A stretch of DNA of 64,000 bases, taken from contig CAZBCG010000009.1 of the NCBI GenBank assembly GCA_964490705.1, positions 61,536-125,535 of the forward strand. The letters are read 5' to 3'. The position numbers and the translations under genes were made by a program. Origin of the DNA: Fodinibius sp964490705. Its GTDB lineage: Bacteria; Bacteroidota; Rhodothermia; Balneolales; Balneolaceae. The notes beneath the pieces were generated by a model, which did not search any database, was not told the origin of the DNA, and saw nothing but the letters and a program-made list of their open reading frames with translations. Shown here piece after piece: positions 26,515 through 36,489 of this stretch (position 1 is its first letter; the number at the start of each line of letters is the position of its first letter).

Positions 26515-29400
26515 TTAATCGTCGTCGCTCTTGACATCTTCGAGCTTACGCTTCGACTCGATCACTTCATAGTTCTCGATCACGTCGCCCACTTTGATAT
26601 CATTATAATTAACGATACTGATACCGCATTCGTATCCCGTTTTCACCTCTTTTACATCATCCTTAAAACGTTTGAGGGCATCAATTTCACCATCATAAAT
26701 AACCACACCGTCGCGCACTATGCGAACCGGGTTATTTCGCTTGATGGTTCCTTCTGTAACATAACATCCGGCAATAGTACCCACACTGGAGACCTTAAAG
26801 ATTTCACGGACTTCAGCATTACCACTTAATTTTTCGCTGATTTCAGGTGAAAGCATACCTTCCATAGCATCTTTTACCTCATCAACGGCATCATAAATGA
26901 CGCTGAAGAGTCGGATATCGATCTCTTCTTCCTCGGCAACCTGACGTGCATTGTTTGTCGGTCGCACCTGGAAACCAATAATTATAGCTTCTGATGCTGA
27001 AGCAAGGAGAACATCAGACTCTGTAATGGCACCGGCACCAGTATGAATGATATTTACGGAAACTTCTTCGTTACTCAGTTTCTGCAACGCTCCGGAAAGT
27101 GCTTCAATAGAGCCGTCCACATCAGCCTTAATTATAATGTTGAGGTCTTCAATCTCACCAAGTGCCAGACGACGTGAGAGGTCATCCAGGCTCATATGCT
27201 TGGATTGACGCAGTTCTTGCTCGCGGCGAATTTGCTGTCGCTGATTTGCAATTTCTTTGGCTTTCTTCTCATCCTCAAGGACAACAACTTTATCGCCGGC
27301 CTGCGGAATGTCATCAAATCCTGTAAGCTGAACGGGCTCTGACGGTCCTGCCGATTCTACGCGATTGCCAAGCTCGTTTTCCATTGCGCGAACGCGTCCA
27401 AAGCATGGTCCTGCTACAAATGAATCACCAACATTCAGCGTACCATTCTGTACCAGGATGTTCGCTACAATACCTTTTCCTTTGTCAACGCGGGCTTCGA
27501 GCACAACGCCATCCGCACGTCGATCGGGATTGGCTTTCAGCTCCATCAGTTCAGCTTCGATCAGCACCTTCTCCAGCAAATCAGGAATACCTTCGCCGGT
27601 CTTCGCCGACACTTCAGCCGCCTGATTTTCACCGCCGTATTCCTCAACAATCACATCGTGCTCGGCAAGCTGCTGCTTGATTTTATCAGGATCAGCACCG
27701 GGCTTATCCATCTTGTTAATCGCAACAATGATGGATACACCTGCTGCTTTGGCATGGTTGATCGCCTCAATAGTTTGTGGCATCACCGCATCATCAGCGG
27801 CTACTACAAGAATTACAATATCTGTCGCTTGAGCACCGCGCGAACGCATGGCTGTAAAAGCCTCGTGGCCCGGCGTATCGAGGAAAGTAATGGGACGACC
27901 ATCCTCGGTCTCTACTTCATAAGCACCTACGTGCTGGGTAATACCGCCGGCCTCACCTTCGGCCACCTGCGATTTACGAATATAGTCAAGCAGTGAAGTT
28001 TTACCGTGATCAACGTGACCCATTACGGTAATAATGGGAGCACGCGGCTGCAGGTCTTCCGGATCGTCTTCTTCAAGTTCAATTTCTTCAAGTCCTTCAT
28101 CGGCATCGACAAACTCAACTTCATAATCGTATTCTTCAGCAACGAGCTCAATAGTGCTGGCATCCAGCCGCTGGTTAATCGATACCATCATACCCAGGTT
28201 CATACAGGTCGTAATCACATCATTGGCCTGCACATCCATCAGATCTGCCAGATCGCTCACCGTGATAAACTCGGTGACCTCAATGATATTTTCTTCCAGC
28301 TCTTCAAGCTCTTGCTGTAACTGCTCTTCTTCCTCTCGTTCTTCCTTACGCTGTCGGCGACGCTTCTGTCGCTTACTACCCACCGTTTCGGACGATTTCA
28401 TTTTCTGAAGCGTCTCTTTCAGCTTCTGTTCTACATCATCGTCATCTACGCGGTTGCCGCGACGCTTACGCTTTTTCTTCTTATTCTTTTTATTCTGCGA
28501 CTTGTTCGAGTCGTCGTCCTTTTTATCTTTCTTCCGATCCTTTTTACGCTTGCGCTTTTTGCGACGTTTGGGCTTGCTGTCATCAACTCTAACTTTTCCT
28601 ACGACCTTCGTTCCTTTCAGACGACCGGCTTTTCCTCGGATGACGCCATGTTCTCTTTCTTCTTCATCTTCGTCGTCCTCTTCTTCCTCATCATCCTCTT
28701 GGTCGTAGTCATCTTCCTCATCTTCTTCCGACTCGTCTTCATCTTCACTTTCGTCATCATCTTCTTCCTCGTCGGAATCTTCTTGCTCATCCACATCTTC
28801 TTCATCTTCCTCGTCATCTTTGGCGGATGGCTCTACATCTTCATCCTCTTCCTCATCATCATCTTCGGATTCCTCATCAGATGCTTCAACAGGCTCGGGT
28901 TCTTCTTCAGCCTCCTCTTCGTCTTCCGCTGCTTCCTGCTCTTCAAGCTCTTCATCCTCAGTTGCCGCATCTTCATCAGCGGTTTCCTCTTCTATATCTT
29001 CTTCCTCAGGTTCAAGCCCTCCAATTTCTTCCTCATCATCCTCACTTTCATCTTGCGGCTTCAGCCCTTCAACCTCTTCATCATCCTCGGGCTCAAGCGG
29101 CATGTCATCTTCGAGCGGTTCCAGGTAATCTTCAACTGAAACACTTTCATTGCGACTGGCCCGAATCTGATTACGACGATTTTCATATTCCTCTTTCGCC
29201 TTCTCATGTTCCTGGCTTTTGGCTTTATCGACACCATACACCTCTTCCAGCGCCTCGTACATTTCGGGCGTTACTTTGGAATTGGGCTTGTTGTCGATTT
29301 CAAAGCCTTCATCCGAAAGCGAATCTACAATAGAGGTGGTAGATACATTAAATTCGGATGCAACTTTAAATAAACGCTTTGGCTTGGCCTTTCGGGACAT
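26515..29400 (-). CDS. infB: Translation initiation factor IF-2 with a long charged N-terminal region
   Basis: Delivers initiator tRNA to the 30S subunit using GTP. The N-terminal IF2N-like domain (KRLFKVASEFNVSTTSIVDS) is followed by an extremely acidic stretch (about residues 75-260, mostly Glu and Asp), then a Lys/Arg-rich stretch (about 270-350), a second IF2N domain (EFITVSDLADLMDVQANDVI), and the G domain with GHVDHGKTS at about 459-467, DTPGH and NKMDKPG. The C-terminal domains are normal. Total length is 961. The acidic and basic blocks are low-complexity and probably disordered. It lies 100 bases after nusA. Confidence 0.97.
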   Translation of the reverse strand: MSRKAKPKRLFKVASEFNVSTTSIVDSLSDEGFEIDNKPNSKVTPEMYEALEEVYGVDKAKSQEHEKAKEEYENRRNQIRASRNESVSVEDYLEPLEDDMPLEPEDDEEVEGLKPQDESEDDEEEIGGLEPEEEDIEEETADEDAATEDEELEEQEAAEDEEEAEEEPEPVEASDEESEDDDEEEDEDVEPSAKDDEEDEEDVDEQEDSDEEEDDDESEDEDESEEDEEDDYDQEDDEEEEDDEDEEEREHGVIRGKAGRLKGTKVVGKVRVDDSKPKRRKKRKRKKDRKKDKKDDDSNKSQNKKNKKKKRKRRGNRVDDDDVEQKLKETLQKMKSSETVGSKRQKRRRQRKEEREEEEQLQQELEELEENIIEVTEFITVSDLADLMDVQANDVITTCMNLGMMVSINQRLDASTIELVAEEYDYEVEFVDADEGLEEIELEEDDPEDLQPRAPIITVMGHVDHGKTSLLDYIRKSQVAEGEAGGITQHVGAYEVETEDGRPITFLDTPGHEAFTAMRSRGAQATDIVILVVAADDAVMPQTIEAINHAKAAGVSIIVAINKMDKPGADPDKIKQQLAEHDVIVEEYGGENQAAEVSAKTGEGIPDLLEKVLIEAELMELKANPDRRADGVVLEARVDKGKGIVANILVQNGTLNVGDSFVAGPCFGRVRAMENELGNRVESAGPSEPVQLTGFDDIPQAGDKVVVLEDEKKAKEIANQRQQIRREQELRQSKHMSLDDLSRRLALGEIEDLNIIIKADVDGSIEALSGALQKLSNEEVSVNIIHTGAGAITESDVLLASASEAIIIGFQVRPTNNARQVAEEEEIDIRLFSVIYDAVDEVKDAMEGMLSPEISEKLSGNAEVREIFKVSSVGTIAGCYVTEGTIKRNNPVRIVRDGVVIYDGEIDALKRFKDDVKEVKTGYECGISIVNYNDIKVGDVIENYEVIESKRKLEDVKSDDD

Positions 29401-29500
29401 AAAATTTATTTCTGGACGTACGTTCTAAAGTTTTCTATTAAGCAGTTTGCTTATAAGTACAGTATAAGGTAAAACAGGATGATTGAAAATGTAAGTTCAA

Positions 29501-30757
29501 TTACAACTCTTCATCGTCAAACTCATAGGCAATAATGTCAATAATACGCTCGGCTTGGTCTTCGGTAATCTGACCTTCGGTCCGGCGTACAATTTCTTCT
29601 TCATTGAGATCCAATACTTGTCGGGCGGTATCACAGCCGATTTCGTTGAGCAATTCAATTACTTCGGGACCAAAATCGATCTCAAATTCCTGCAGGTCAA
29701 TATCGTCTTCTTCTTCCACTTCGCGATACACGTCGATTTCACAGTCGGTCAGTTTTGATGCCAAACGAATATTCACACCACCCTTTCCAATCGCTTTGGA
29801 TACCTCATCAGCGGGCACCAGCACTTTGGCATGCTTCCCATCATCACTGAGATCAACACTCAGTACCTCGGCCGGCTGCAGGGCGCGTTTGATAAATTCG
29901 TGTTTGTCATCAGTATAATTGATGACGTCAATATTTTCGTTTTGCAACTCGCGTACAATAGCGTGGATGCGAATTCCCTTCATGCCCACACAGGCCCCCA
30001 CGGGGTCAACGCGCTCATCGTGCGAGCGTACCGCAACCTTTGAACGATCTCCGGGATCACGGGCAATGCGGACGAGATCAATAATGCCATCAAAAACTTC
30101 TGGGATCTCATTTTCAAAGAGTCGTTCGAGAAATATCGGTGACGTTCTGGAAATAATGACTGATGGATTACCGTGATAGCGCTTCACTTCCTTAACAACA
30201 GCACGAATGGTATCTCCTTTGTGATAGCGATCTTTGTAAATCTGCTCATCTTTGGGAAGTACCAGCTCAACCCCATTATGATTGACGAGCATTTCGCGGT
30301 TGCGAATCTGATACACATCGCCCAGCACAATTTCACCGACGCGATCGGAGTACTCTTCAAAAATATTGTCCTTCTCAATTTCGCGGATGCGCTGCGCCAG
30401 CTGCTGACGCGCCATCATAACCGCACGGCGTCCAAAATCCTGGATGGAAAGTTCTTGTGCATATTCATCGTACAGCTCCAGGTCGGGATCATTTTTCTGT
30501 GCTTCTTCGAGCGTAATCTCCTGCACCTCATCTGTAAGTTCCTCTTCGGGCACCACTTCACGAATGTGCAAAATCTGGATTTCTCCGCGATCGGCATTCA
30601 GGATCACTTCAAAAGCATCATCAGAACCATACTTTTTGCGGATCATTGTGCGAAAGACATCTTCCAAAATAGACAGCAGCAGATCTTTGCTCATGTCTTT
30701 GTCTTTCGCAATTTCAGCAAAAGATTGAATAATTTGTTTTGAAACGTCGTTTGCCAT
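29501..30757 (-). CDS. nusA: Transcription termination/antitermination protein NusA
   Basis: Binds RNA polymerase and modulates pausing and termination. It contains the N-terminal domain (EDVFRTMIRKKYGSDDAFEV), an S1 domain (VLGDVYQIRNREMLVNHNGV), and two KH domains (RSHDERVDPVGACVGMKGIR and VSKAIGKGGVNIRLASKLTD). A short HhH-like end follows (LLNEIGCDTARQVLDLNEEE, about 375-415). The length of 418 is without the tandem acidic repeats of the E. coli protein. It lies 24 bases after rimP. Confidence 0.97.
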   Translation of the reverse strand: MANDVSKQIIQSFAEIAKDKDMSKDLLLSILEDVFRTMIRKKYGSDDAFEVILNADRGEIQILHIREVVPEEELTDEVQEITLEEAQKNDPDLELYDEYAQELSIQDFGRRAVMMARQQLAQRIREIEKDNIFEEYSDRVGEIVLGDVYQIRNREMLVNHNGVELVLPKDEQIYKDRYHKGDTIRAVVKEVKRYHGNPSVIISRTSPIFLERLFENEIPEVFDGIIDLVRIARDPGDRSKVAVRSHDERVDPVGACVGMKGIRIHAIVRELQNENIDVINYTDDKHEFIKRALQPAEVLSVDLSDDGKHAKVLVPADEVSKAIGKGGVNIRLASKLTDCEIDVYREVEEEDDIDLQEFEIDFGPEVIELLNEIGCDTARQVLDLNEEEIVRRTEGQITEDQAERIIDIIAYEFDDEEL

Positions 30758-30781
30758 CAGTGGACTCCTGTGTTCTTAAAA

Positions 30782-31243
30782 TTACTTAAATGAAGGAATA
30801 ATTTTCGTTTCTACCAGATCATCAAACCCTACGGCAAGAGTCGATTTATCCTCCAGCTCAATTATAATTTCATCTTCCCGGATTTCCTGCAAGACGCCTT
30901 CCACCTTGCAATACTCACCGTTCTCTTTGTACTTCACTTTTGCCTTTCGCCCCTGGTTCTTGGGATACTGACGCCGATCAACCAGCGGCCGGCTTAATCC
31001 CGGGGACGACACGTTCATTCGATACTTTCCGGAAAAAATATCGTGCGCGTCCATCAAAAAGCTAATTTCGTTGCTGACTTCGGCACATTCATCCATATTA
31101 ACGCCCCGATCTCCGGCATCAATCGAAACCCACACTTCGGGGATATCGCCGCCTTTGATTTCTACATCAACAAGGAAAAAGTCGGTCGTTGAAAGCACCG
31201 ACTCGGCAACCTCAGCAATCTGTTCTGTAACTTTGTTTGACAC
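30782..31243 (-). CDS. rimP: Ribosome maturation factor RimP
   Basis: A 30S assembly factor at the head of the cluster. Signatures: VWVSIDAGDRGVNMDECAEV, YRMNVSSPGLSRPLVDRRQY and the C-terminal SH3-like domain (EGVLQEIREDEIIIELED). The frame opens at a GTG at 31294, but the first 17 codons run through a terminator hairpin. The second GTG at 31243 (VSNKVTEQIAEVAESV) fits known N-termini better, so I use it. Confidence 0.93.
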   Translation of the reverse strand: MSNKVTEQIAEVAESVLSTTDFFLVDVEIKGGDIPEVWVSIDAGDRGVNMDECAEVSNEISFLMDAHDIFSGKYRMNVSSPGLSRPLVDRRQYPKNQGRKAKVKYKENGEYCKVEGVLQEIREDEIIIELEDKSTLAVGFDDLVETKIIPSFK

Positions 31244-31262
31244 GATATTGGCAATTCCAGGT

Positions 31263-31296
31263 ACAAAAAAAAGTGAGAACCTCGCGGCGCTCACTT
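31263..31296 (-). promoter_or_regulatory. Terminator-like hairpin in the rimP-nusA-infB leader
   Basis: On the minus strand AAGTGAG (31296-31290) pairs with CTCACTT (31277-31271), followed immediately by a run of eight T (31272-31265). It lies 20 bases upstream of the preferred rimP start. This is the position of an attenuator. NusA autoregulation through such leader terminators is known in E. coli; its role here is inference. Confidence 0.6.
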
Positions 31297-31511
31297 AAAG
31301 CAATCAAAGATATTGGTATTCCGCTTAAAAAACAACTGTTTTGCACATTGTATCTCTATCCCCTGGTATTATTTATAGGTGCATTATCATCACAACAGAT
31401 ATTGTCGGTCATACATATCGTTTCACTTTTAAATATTTTATAAAAAACTTTGCCTTAGCTTTTCTATCATAACGTAAAATTGCACTGGCCCTAATTTAAC
31501 TACCTGTCGTC

Positions 31512-34394
31512 ATGCGCAAGTTGTTACTTTTTATCTTGAGCCTCTTTTTTGCATCCTCTTCACTCCTTGCTCAACAAGTTGAGGTCACTCCCACTACGCC
31601 TGCCGAGCGAACGAAATCTATCGAGAAGCGACATCAGATGCGGGATCATTCCGTATTCAAAGAATATCCTGTTCGCAGCGTAGGTCCGGTAGTGATGGGC
31701 GGACGCATTACCGATCTGGCTGTTGACGATGACAAGGCCCGAAAGTTCTATATTGCCTTTGCCTCGGGCGGCGTCTTTAAAACCGAGAACAGCGGCAACA
31801 CCATGGAACCTATCTTTGATCATCAAGGCACACTCACTATTGGTGATATTGCTATCTCTAAAGCTAACAAAGATGTGCTTTGGGTAGGCACAGGTGAAAA
31901 TAACAGCAGCCGCTCGAGTTATTCCGGAACCGGCGTTTATAAAAGTGAGGATGGCGGCAAAACATGGTCTTTTGCCGGACTTCACGGTTCGCAACATATC
32001 GGTCGTATCATCACCCATCCCAGCAATCCGGATATTGCATGGGTTGCCAGCATGGGTCCGCTGTATTCGATGAATGAGGTGCGCGGCGTCTATAAAACCA
32101 CCAACGGCGGCCAAAGCTGGAACAAAACGCTTACTCCGCCCGACAGCACAGGTGTTATTGACCTGGTGATGCATCCCAACAATCCCGATAAGCTGTGGGC
32201 AACAACCTGGGAACGCTATCGGCAAGCGTGGAACTTCGATGAAGCCGGTCCGGGATCAGCTATTTATACTTCGAACGACGGCGGTGAAACATGGCAAAAG
32301 TCAATGAAGGGATTTCCCGATGGCAAGTCTGTGGGACGCATCGGCATTGATGTGAGTGAGAGTAATCCCGATATCATGTATGCCTTCCTAGATAATCAGA
32401 AAGAATCAAAGACCAAGAAAGAGCTTGAGGAAGATGAGCTTACGCAGGCCGATTTTATCGAAATGAGTCGCAAAGAATTTTTGGCACTCGATAATGAAAA
32501 GCTTAATGAATTTTTGCGCAATAACGGTTTTCAGGAAAAATATACGGCTGAATCTGTTAAAGAAGATGTAAGAGCCGGTAAATATAATCCCAAAGCACTG
32601 GCCGATTATCTTGGGGATGCCAATGAAGCCCTGTTCGAAACCAGCATCGAAGGTGCTCAGGTGTATCGCTCAGAAAACGGCGGTCAATCCTGGGAAAAAG
32701 TAAACAGTTATGCGCTCGAAGACCTGATTTACACCTACGGCTATTATTTCGGCGAAGTCCGCATTTCGCCCAGCGATCCGAATACACTGTACATTATGGG
32801 AGTGCCGATGCTAAAATCTGAGGACGGCGGTAAAACATGGAAAGCAGTGGCCGAAAATCAGGATGTGCATGTCGATTACCATGCCATGTGGATCGATCCC
32901 AATGATCCGGAGCACATTTTGCTCGGCAACGACGGCGGATTGTATGAAAGTCACGATGGAGCGGAGAATTTTATCCATCACAACACCGCGCCGGTCGGAC
33001 AATTTTACACCGTGGCCGTGGATATGGAAGAGCCCTATAATATTTATGGCGGTCTTCAGGATAACGGCGTTTTTACCGGTTCATCCAAAGATTCGCCCAA
33101 CGACGGCACACACTGGGAGCGTATCTTCGGCGGCGACGGTATGCATGTAGCCGTGCATCCCGAAAACAGTGACTTGCTCTATACCGGATATCAGTTCGGC
33201 AATTACTTTCGGATTGATCAATCTAAAAGTGACTATACCAAGATTACACCCAAGCATGAGATCGGCGAAGCACCCTACCGCTATAACTGGAATACGCCCG
33301 TGGAGATGAGTAATCACAATCCGGATATTCTGTATTTTGGATCGCAGAAAATTAATCGCACCATGGACGGCGGCGAAACGTGGACGAAGATCAGTCCCGA
33401 TTTAACCAAAGATCTGCCCAGCGGAAATGTGCCTTATTCTACGCTGACAACAATTTCCGAATCACCATTGGATTTTAGCGTGCTCTGGGCCGGAACCGAC
33501 GACGGCAATATCCAAGTGACAAGAGATGCCGGGAAAACCTGGGATCTGGTTTCAGAAAATCTGCCCAAACGACGCTGGGTCAGCGAAGTACAGGCCTCTC
33601 CACACGATCCGGCAACCGCCTACGCATCCCTCAACGGATATCGGTACGACGAGTTCAAAACGTATCTGTATAAAACGAGCAATTACGGCAAAACCTGGGA
33701 ATCGGTACAGGGCAATCTGCCGGAGGATGTGGCCAATGTGATCGCACAGGATCCTGTCAATCCCGATATTTTGTATGCGGGACTCGACCACGGAACTTAT
33801 GCCAGTTTTGATGACGGCGACGAGTGGTTCCTGATCAACCAGATTCCCAATGTAGCCTCATATGATATGGTCGTGCATCCGCGCGCCGATGAGCTGGTCG
33901 TAGGCACGCACGGACGCAGTGTGTATGTGATGGACCTGCAGCCAATTCGTACCGTGGCCAAGCAGCGCAACGAATCAGTATTGGCGCTCGAGACAAACAG
34001 CGTTCGCTATTCTGATGACTGGGGCAGTCGTCCAGCGCCCTACCGCAAAATTGATGAACCTTCGGTAGAGTGGATGTACTGGATTGGAAATGAAAACATC
34101 CAAAACCAGCAGATCTCCATTACTATAAAAGATAGCGAAGGTTCAGTCGTTAAAGAACTTTCGGACAATGCCAGCTATGGGTTTAATACGTTTACGTGGA
34201 ATCTCTTGTTGAAAGAAGCCGAAACTGACGACGAAACAAATACCTATCTTGATGCAGGAACATACACAATTACTTACGAAATTAATGGATCAACCGATGA
34301 AACTACTTTTGAAGTTACTAGCCGTAATAACGGCAGCGATGCTCCTGAGCGCGTGTTCTCAAGCCCAGAAGAAATCGAATACGAAGACTACTGA
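31512..34394 (+). CDS. VPS10/sortilin-type beta-propeller secreted protein
   Basis: A 960-residue exported protein (signal peptide about 1-20, FASSSLLAQQ). It consists of many BNR/Asp-box repeats typical of VPS10/sortilin-like and glycosidase-like propellers: GGVFKTENSGNTMEPI, VYKSEDGGKTWSF, IYTSNDGGETWQKS, VYRSENGGQSWEK and TSNYGKTWESV. A helical charged insertion (about 295-350) interrupts the propeller. The C-terminal 100 residues form a beta domain (IKDSEGSVVKELSDNASYGF). Substrate unknown; such proteins are abundant in Balneolota and Bacteroidota. The 3' end overlaps the next gene by 98 bases in another frame. Confidence 0.85.
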   Translation: MRKLLLFILSLFFASSSLLAQQVEVTPTTPAERTKSIEKRHQMRDHSVFKEYPVRSVGPVVMGGRITDLAVDDDKARKFYIAFASGGVFKTENSGNTMEPIFDHQGTLTIGDIAISKANKDVLWVGTGENNSSRSSYSGTGVYKSEDGGKTWSFAGLHGSQHIGRIITHPSNPDIAWVASMGPLYSMNEVRGVYKTTNGGQSWNKTLTPPDSTGVIDLVMHPNNPDKLWATTWERYRQAWNFDEAGPGSAIYTSNDGGETWQKSMKGFPDGKSVGRIGIDVSESNPDIMYAFLDNQKESKTKKELEEDELTQADFIEMSRKEFLALDNEKLNEFLRNNGFQEKYTAESVKEDVRAGKYNPKALADYLGDANEALFETSIEGAQVYRSENGGQSWEKVNSYALEDLIYTYGYYFGEVRISPSDPNTLYIMGVPMLKSEDGGKTWKAVAENQDVHVDYHAMWIDPNDPEHILLGNDGGLYESHDGAENFIHHNTAPVGQFYTVAVDMEEPYNIYGGLQDNGVFTGSSKDSPNDGTHWERIFGGDGMHVAVHPENSDLLYTGYQFGNYFRIDQSKSDYTKITPKHEIGEAPYRYNWNTPVEMSNHNPDILYFGSQKINRTMDGGETWTKISPDLTKDLPSGNVPYSTLTTISESPLDFSVLWAGTDDGNIQVTRDAGKTWDLVSENLPKRRWVSEVQASPHDPATAYASLNGYRYDEFKTYLYKTSNYGKTWESVQGNLPEDVANVIAQDPVNPDILYAGLDHGTYASFDDGDEWFLINQIPNVASYDMVVHPRADELVVGTHGRSVYVMDLQPIRTVAKQRNESVLALETNSVRYSDDWGSRPAPYRKIDEPSVEWMYWIGNENIQNQQISITIKDSEGSVVKELSDNASYGFNTFTWNLLLKEAETDDETNTYLDAGTYTITYEINGSTDETTFEVTSRNNGSDAPERVFSSPEEIEYEDY

Positions 34395-34785
34395 AAAAGA
34401 AGGGCGCACCTTAACGTACGAGCGTTCGCTATCGTTTATTGCTGCCAATGGAGATACGCTCTCAACTATAGAGGTTGCGGTAGCCGATGAACAGTCCGAA
34501 CGCAATCAGGGGCTGATGGATGTGAGGGATCTTCCAAAATCAAAAGGCATGTTATTTATCTTTGAGGAAAATCAGCCGCGCAGCTTCTGGATGGCCAACA
34601 CGCCCCTGCCGTTGGATATCATTTTTGTGAATGCGGATTCCAAAATCGTGCGTATTCATCACAGCACGCAACCCTTTTCAGAGAAAAACTTTGAGTCGGA
34701 GCAACCGTCAAAATATGTGGTAGAAACCAATGCCGGCTACTGCATATCGCACGACATCCAAGAAGGGATAACGGTAAATTTTTAA
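34297..34785 (+). CDS. DUF192 family lipoprotein
   Basis: DUF192 proteins are small secreted beta proteins of unknown function. Start at 34297 gives a lipoprotein signal peptide MKLLLKLLAVITAAMLLSAC, with Cys at residue 20. The mature part carries the family core: ERNQGLMDVRDLPKSKGMLF, RSFWMANTPLPLDIIFVNAD and KYVVETNAGYC. The longer open frame starts at 34249 but adds no signal. The signal peptide is encoded within the end of the upstream gene, +1 frame, 98 bases of overlap. The stop is directly adjacent to the convergent fbp stop. Confidence 0.9.
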   Translation: MKLLLKLLAVITAAMLLSACSQAQKKSNTKTTEKEGRTLTYERSLSFIAANGDTLSTIEVAVADEQSERNQGLMDVRDLPKSKGMLFIFEENQPRSFWMANTPLPLDIIFVNADSKIVRIHHSTQPFSEKNFESEQPSKYVVETNAGYCISHDIQEGITVNF

Positions 34786-35823
34786 CTATGCGTTGACGCT
34801 TTCTTCCTGCGGCTTATACTCATCCAAAAACTCTTTCACCTTCAGCACATTTTCTTTCGAGCCGATAAAGATGGGCGTCCGCTGGTGAATCGACTCCGGC
34901 TCAATCTCCATGATACGTCCATTGCAATCAATAGCCATTCCGCCGGCCTGCTCAATCACAAAACTGAGCGGATTACACTCATACATCAGCCGCAATTTTC
35001 CATTCGGATATTGACTACTGTTCGGATAAATAAAGATACCCCCGGTGATGAGCGTGCGATGCACATCGGCCACCATCGACCCAATATACCGCGCTTTGTA
35101 CGGACGATTCGTTTCCGGATCTTCGACTTGGCAATATTTTACATACTGCTTCAGTCCTTCTTCCCAGGAATGATAGCTGCCTTCGTTAACGCTGTAGATC
35201 GTGCCGCGCTCGGGGATTTTTACGTCATCATCCGAAAGAATAAATTCTCCAATACTGGGATCCAGCGTAAATACCGAAACACCGAGTCCCGTGGTGTAGG
35301 CCATCAGCGTGCTCGAGCCGTAGAGCACATATCCCGCCGCCACCTGTTTAACGCCCGGCTGTAGCGCATCATCTTCGGTAAGCACATCCGAGCTGGTATC
35401 TCTGCGCATGTAGATCGAGAAGATACTGCCGATCGACACATTCACGTCGATATTTGACGAACCATCGAGCGGATCGAGATAGACAATATATTTGCCGCCC
35501 TCGTTGTCGAGCTCCACGATGCCGTCATTTTCTTCGGATATCACCATGCAGGTAATCTCCGAGCGATTGAGCGCCGAAATAAGCTGCTTGTCGGCAAACA
35601 TATCCAGCTTTTTTACCGATTCGCCGTGTACATTGGTGGATCCTTCTTCGCCCAAAATGTTCGTGATGCCCGCCTTGTTAACCTCTCGTGATATTATTTT
35701 TGCCGCCAGGCCGATGTCTCTCAACAGCTGCGAAAGTTCGCCCGTAGCTCCGGGAAACTTATTTTGCGCCTGGATGATATACTCCTCAAGCGTGATAACG
35801 CGTTTCATCTTGCGATCTACCAT
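34786..35823 (-). CDS. fbp: Class 1 fructose-1,6-bisphosphatase
   Basis: The gluconeogenic phosphatase that removes the 1-phosphate of FBP. The metal-binding core DPLDGSSNIDVNVSIGSIFS is intact, with EENDGIVEL and the substrate region KLRLMYECNPLSFVIEQAGG. Length 345 is normal. The first ATG at 35823 is preceded by AGAGGGAAGGT, a good ribosome-binding site. The gene faces the DUF192 gene with no gap between stops. Confidence 0.97.
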   Translation of the reverse strand: MVDRKMKRVITLEEYIIQAQNKFPGATGELSQLLRDIGLAAKIISREVNKAGITNILGEEGSTNVHGESVKKLDMFADKQLISALNRSEITCMVISEENDGIVELDNEGGKYIVYLDPLDGSSNIDVNVSIGSIFSIYMRRDTSSDVLTEDDALQPGVKQVAAGYVLYGSSTLMAYTTGLGVSVFTLDPSIGEFILSDDDVKIPERGTIYSVNEGSYHSWEEGLKQYVKYCQVEDPETNRPYKARYIGSMVADVHRTLITGGIFIYPNSSQYPNGKLRLMYECNPLSFVIEQAGGMAIDCNGRIMEIEPESIHQRTPIFIGSKENVLKVKEFLDEYKPQEESVNA

Positions 35824-35868
35824 ACCTTCCCTCTTATTGCTGAACTAATTTATTTATGGATTTGCATT

Positions 35869-36489
35869 TTAGTGGGAATATTTTTCATTTTTCCCACTGA
35901 AAGGTAAAAAATTTTCATACACAAGTTCAGCTTTCTTTTTGAGCTCCTCGATCGTCCCGTTGTTGCGGATAACATAATCGACTCTCTCCGTCGCTTCTTC
36001 GAAGTTCCGCTGCTTATTCATCCGCTCTCTGATATCTTTGATTGAGCTGTTATCACGCTCCTTAACGCGCTCCAGGCGATGCTCTTCATCCGCCAGTACC
36101 AGCACCATATAATCCAAATCCCCAGGATCCAGATTCTCCAGCAACAGCGCTGCCTCATAGACAAACACCTCGTAGCCCTCATCATCGGCCTGACTTATTT
36201 TTTCGGCAGCCGCTCCCGGTATTTTGGGATGAACAATCGCATTGAGTTCGGCAACCCTATCCCTTTCAAAGGCCTCTTGCGCCAAGTACTTGCGATTCAG
36301 CGAGCCGTCATCAAAAAATGAATCTTCACCAAAGGTATCCACCAGCTGTTTTTTAATTTCGGGATCCGAAACCATCAGCTCTTTGGCCAGATCATCGGCA
36401 TTAAGTACATAAGCACCTAAATCGGACCAAAATTGGCAGACGGTCGATTTGCCGCTTCCTATGCCGCCGGTAACTCCTACGGTAACCAT
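35869..36489 (-). CDS. coaE: Dephospho-CoA kinase
   Basis: The last step of CoA synthesis: phosphorylates dephospho-CoA at the 3' position. P-loop GVTGGIGSGKSTVCQFWSDL at the N-terminus, ADDLAKELM and YEAALLLENL follow. Length 206 is typical. Its ATG overlaps the prfB stop (TAATG, shared A at 36489), implying translational coupling. Confidence 0.96.
   Translation of the reverse strand: MVTVGVTGGIGSGKSTVCQFWSDLGAYVLNADDLAKELMVSDPEIKKQLVDTFGEDSFFDDGSLNRKYLAQEAFERDRVAELNAIVHPKIPGAAAEKISQADDEGYEVFVYEAALLLENLDPGDLDYMVLVLADEEHRLERVKERDNSSIKDIRERMNKQRNFEEATERVDYVIRNNGTIEELKKKAELVYENFLPFSGKNEKYSH

Noticed and set aside
28648..29139. Hydrophobic plus frame opposite infB
   Set aside because: Complement of Glu/Asp codons reads as Phe/Leu/Ile/Val; it arises from the acidic run.
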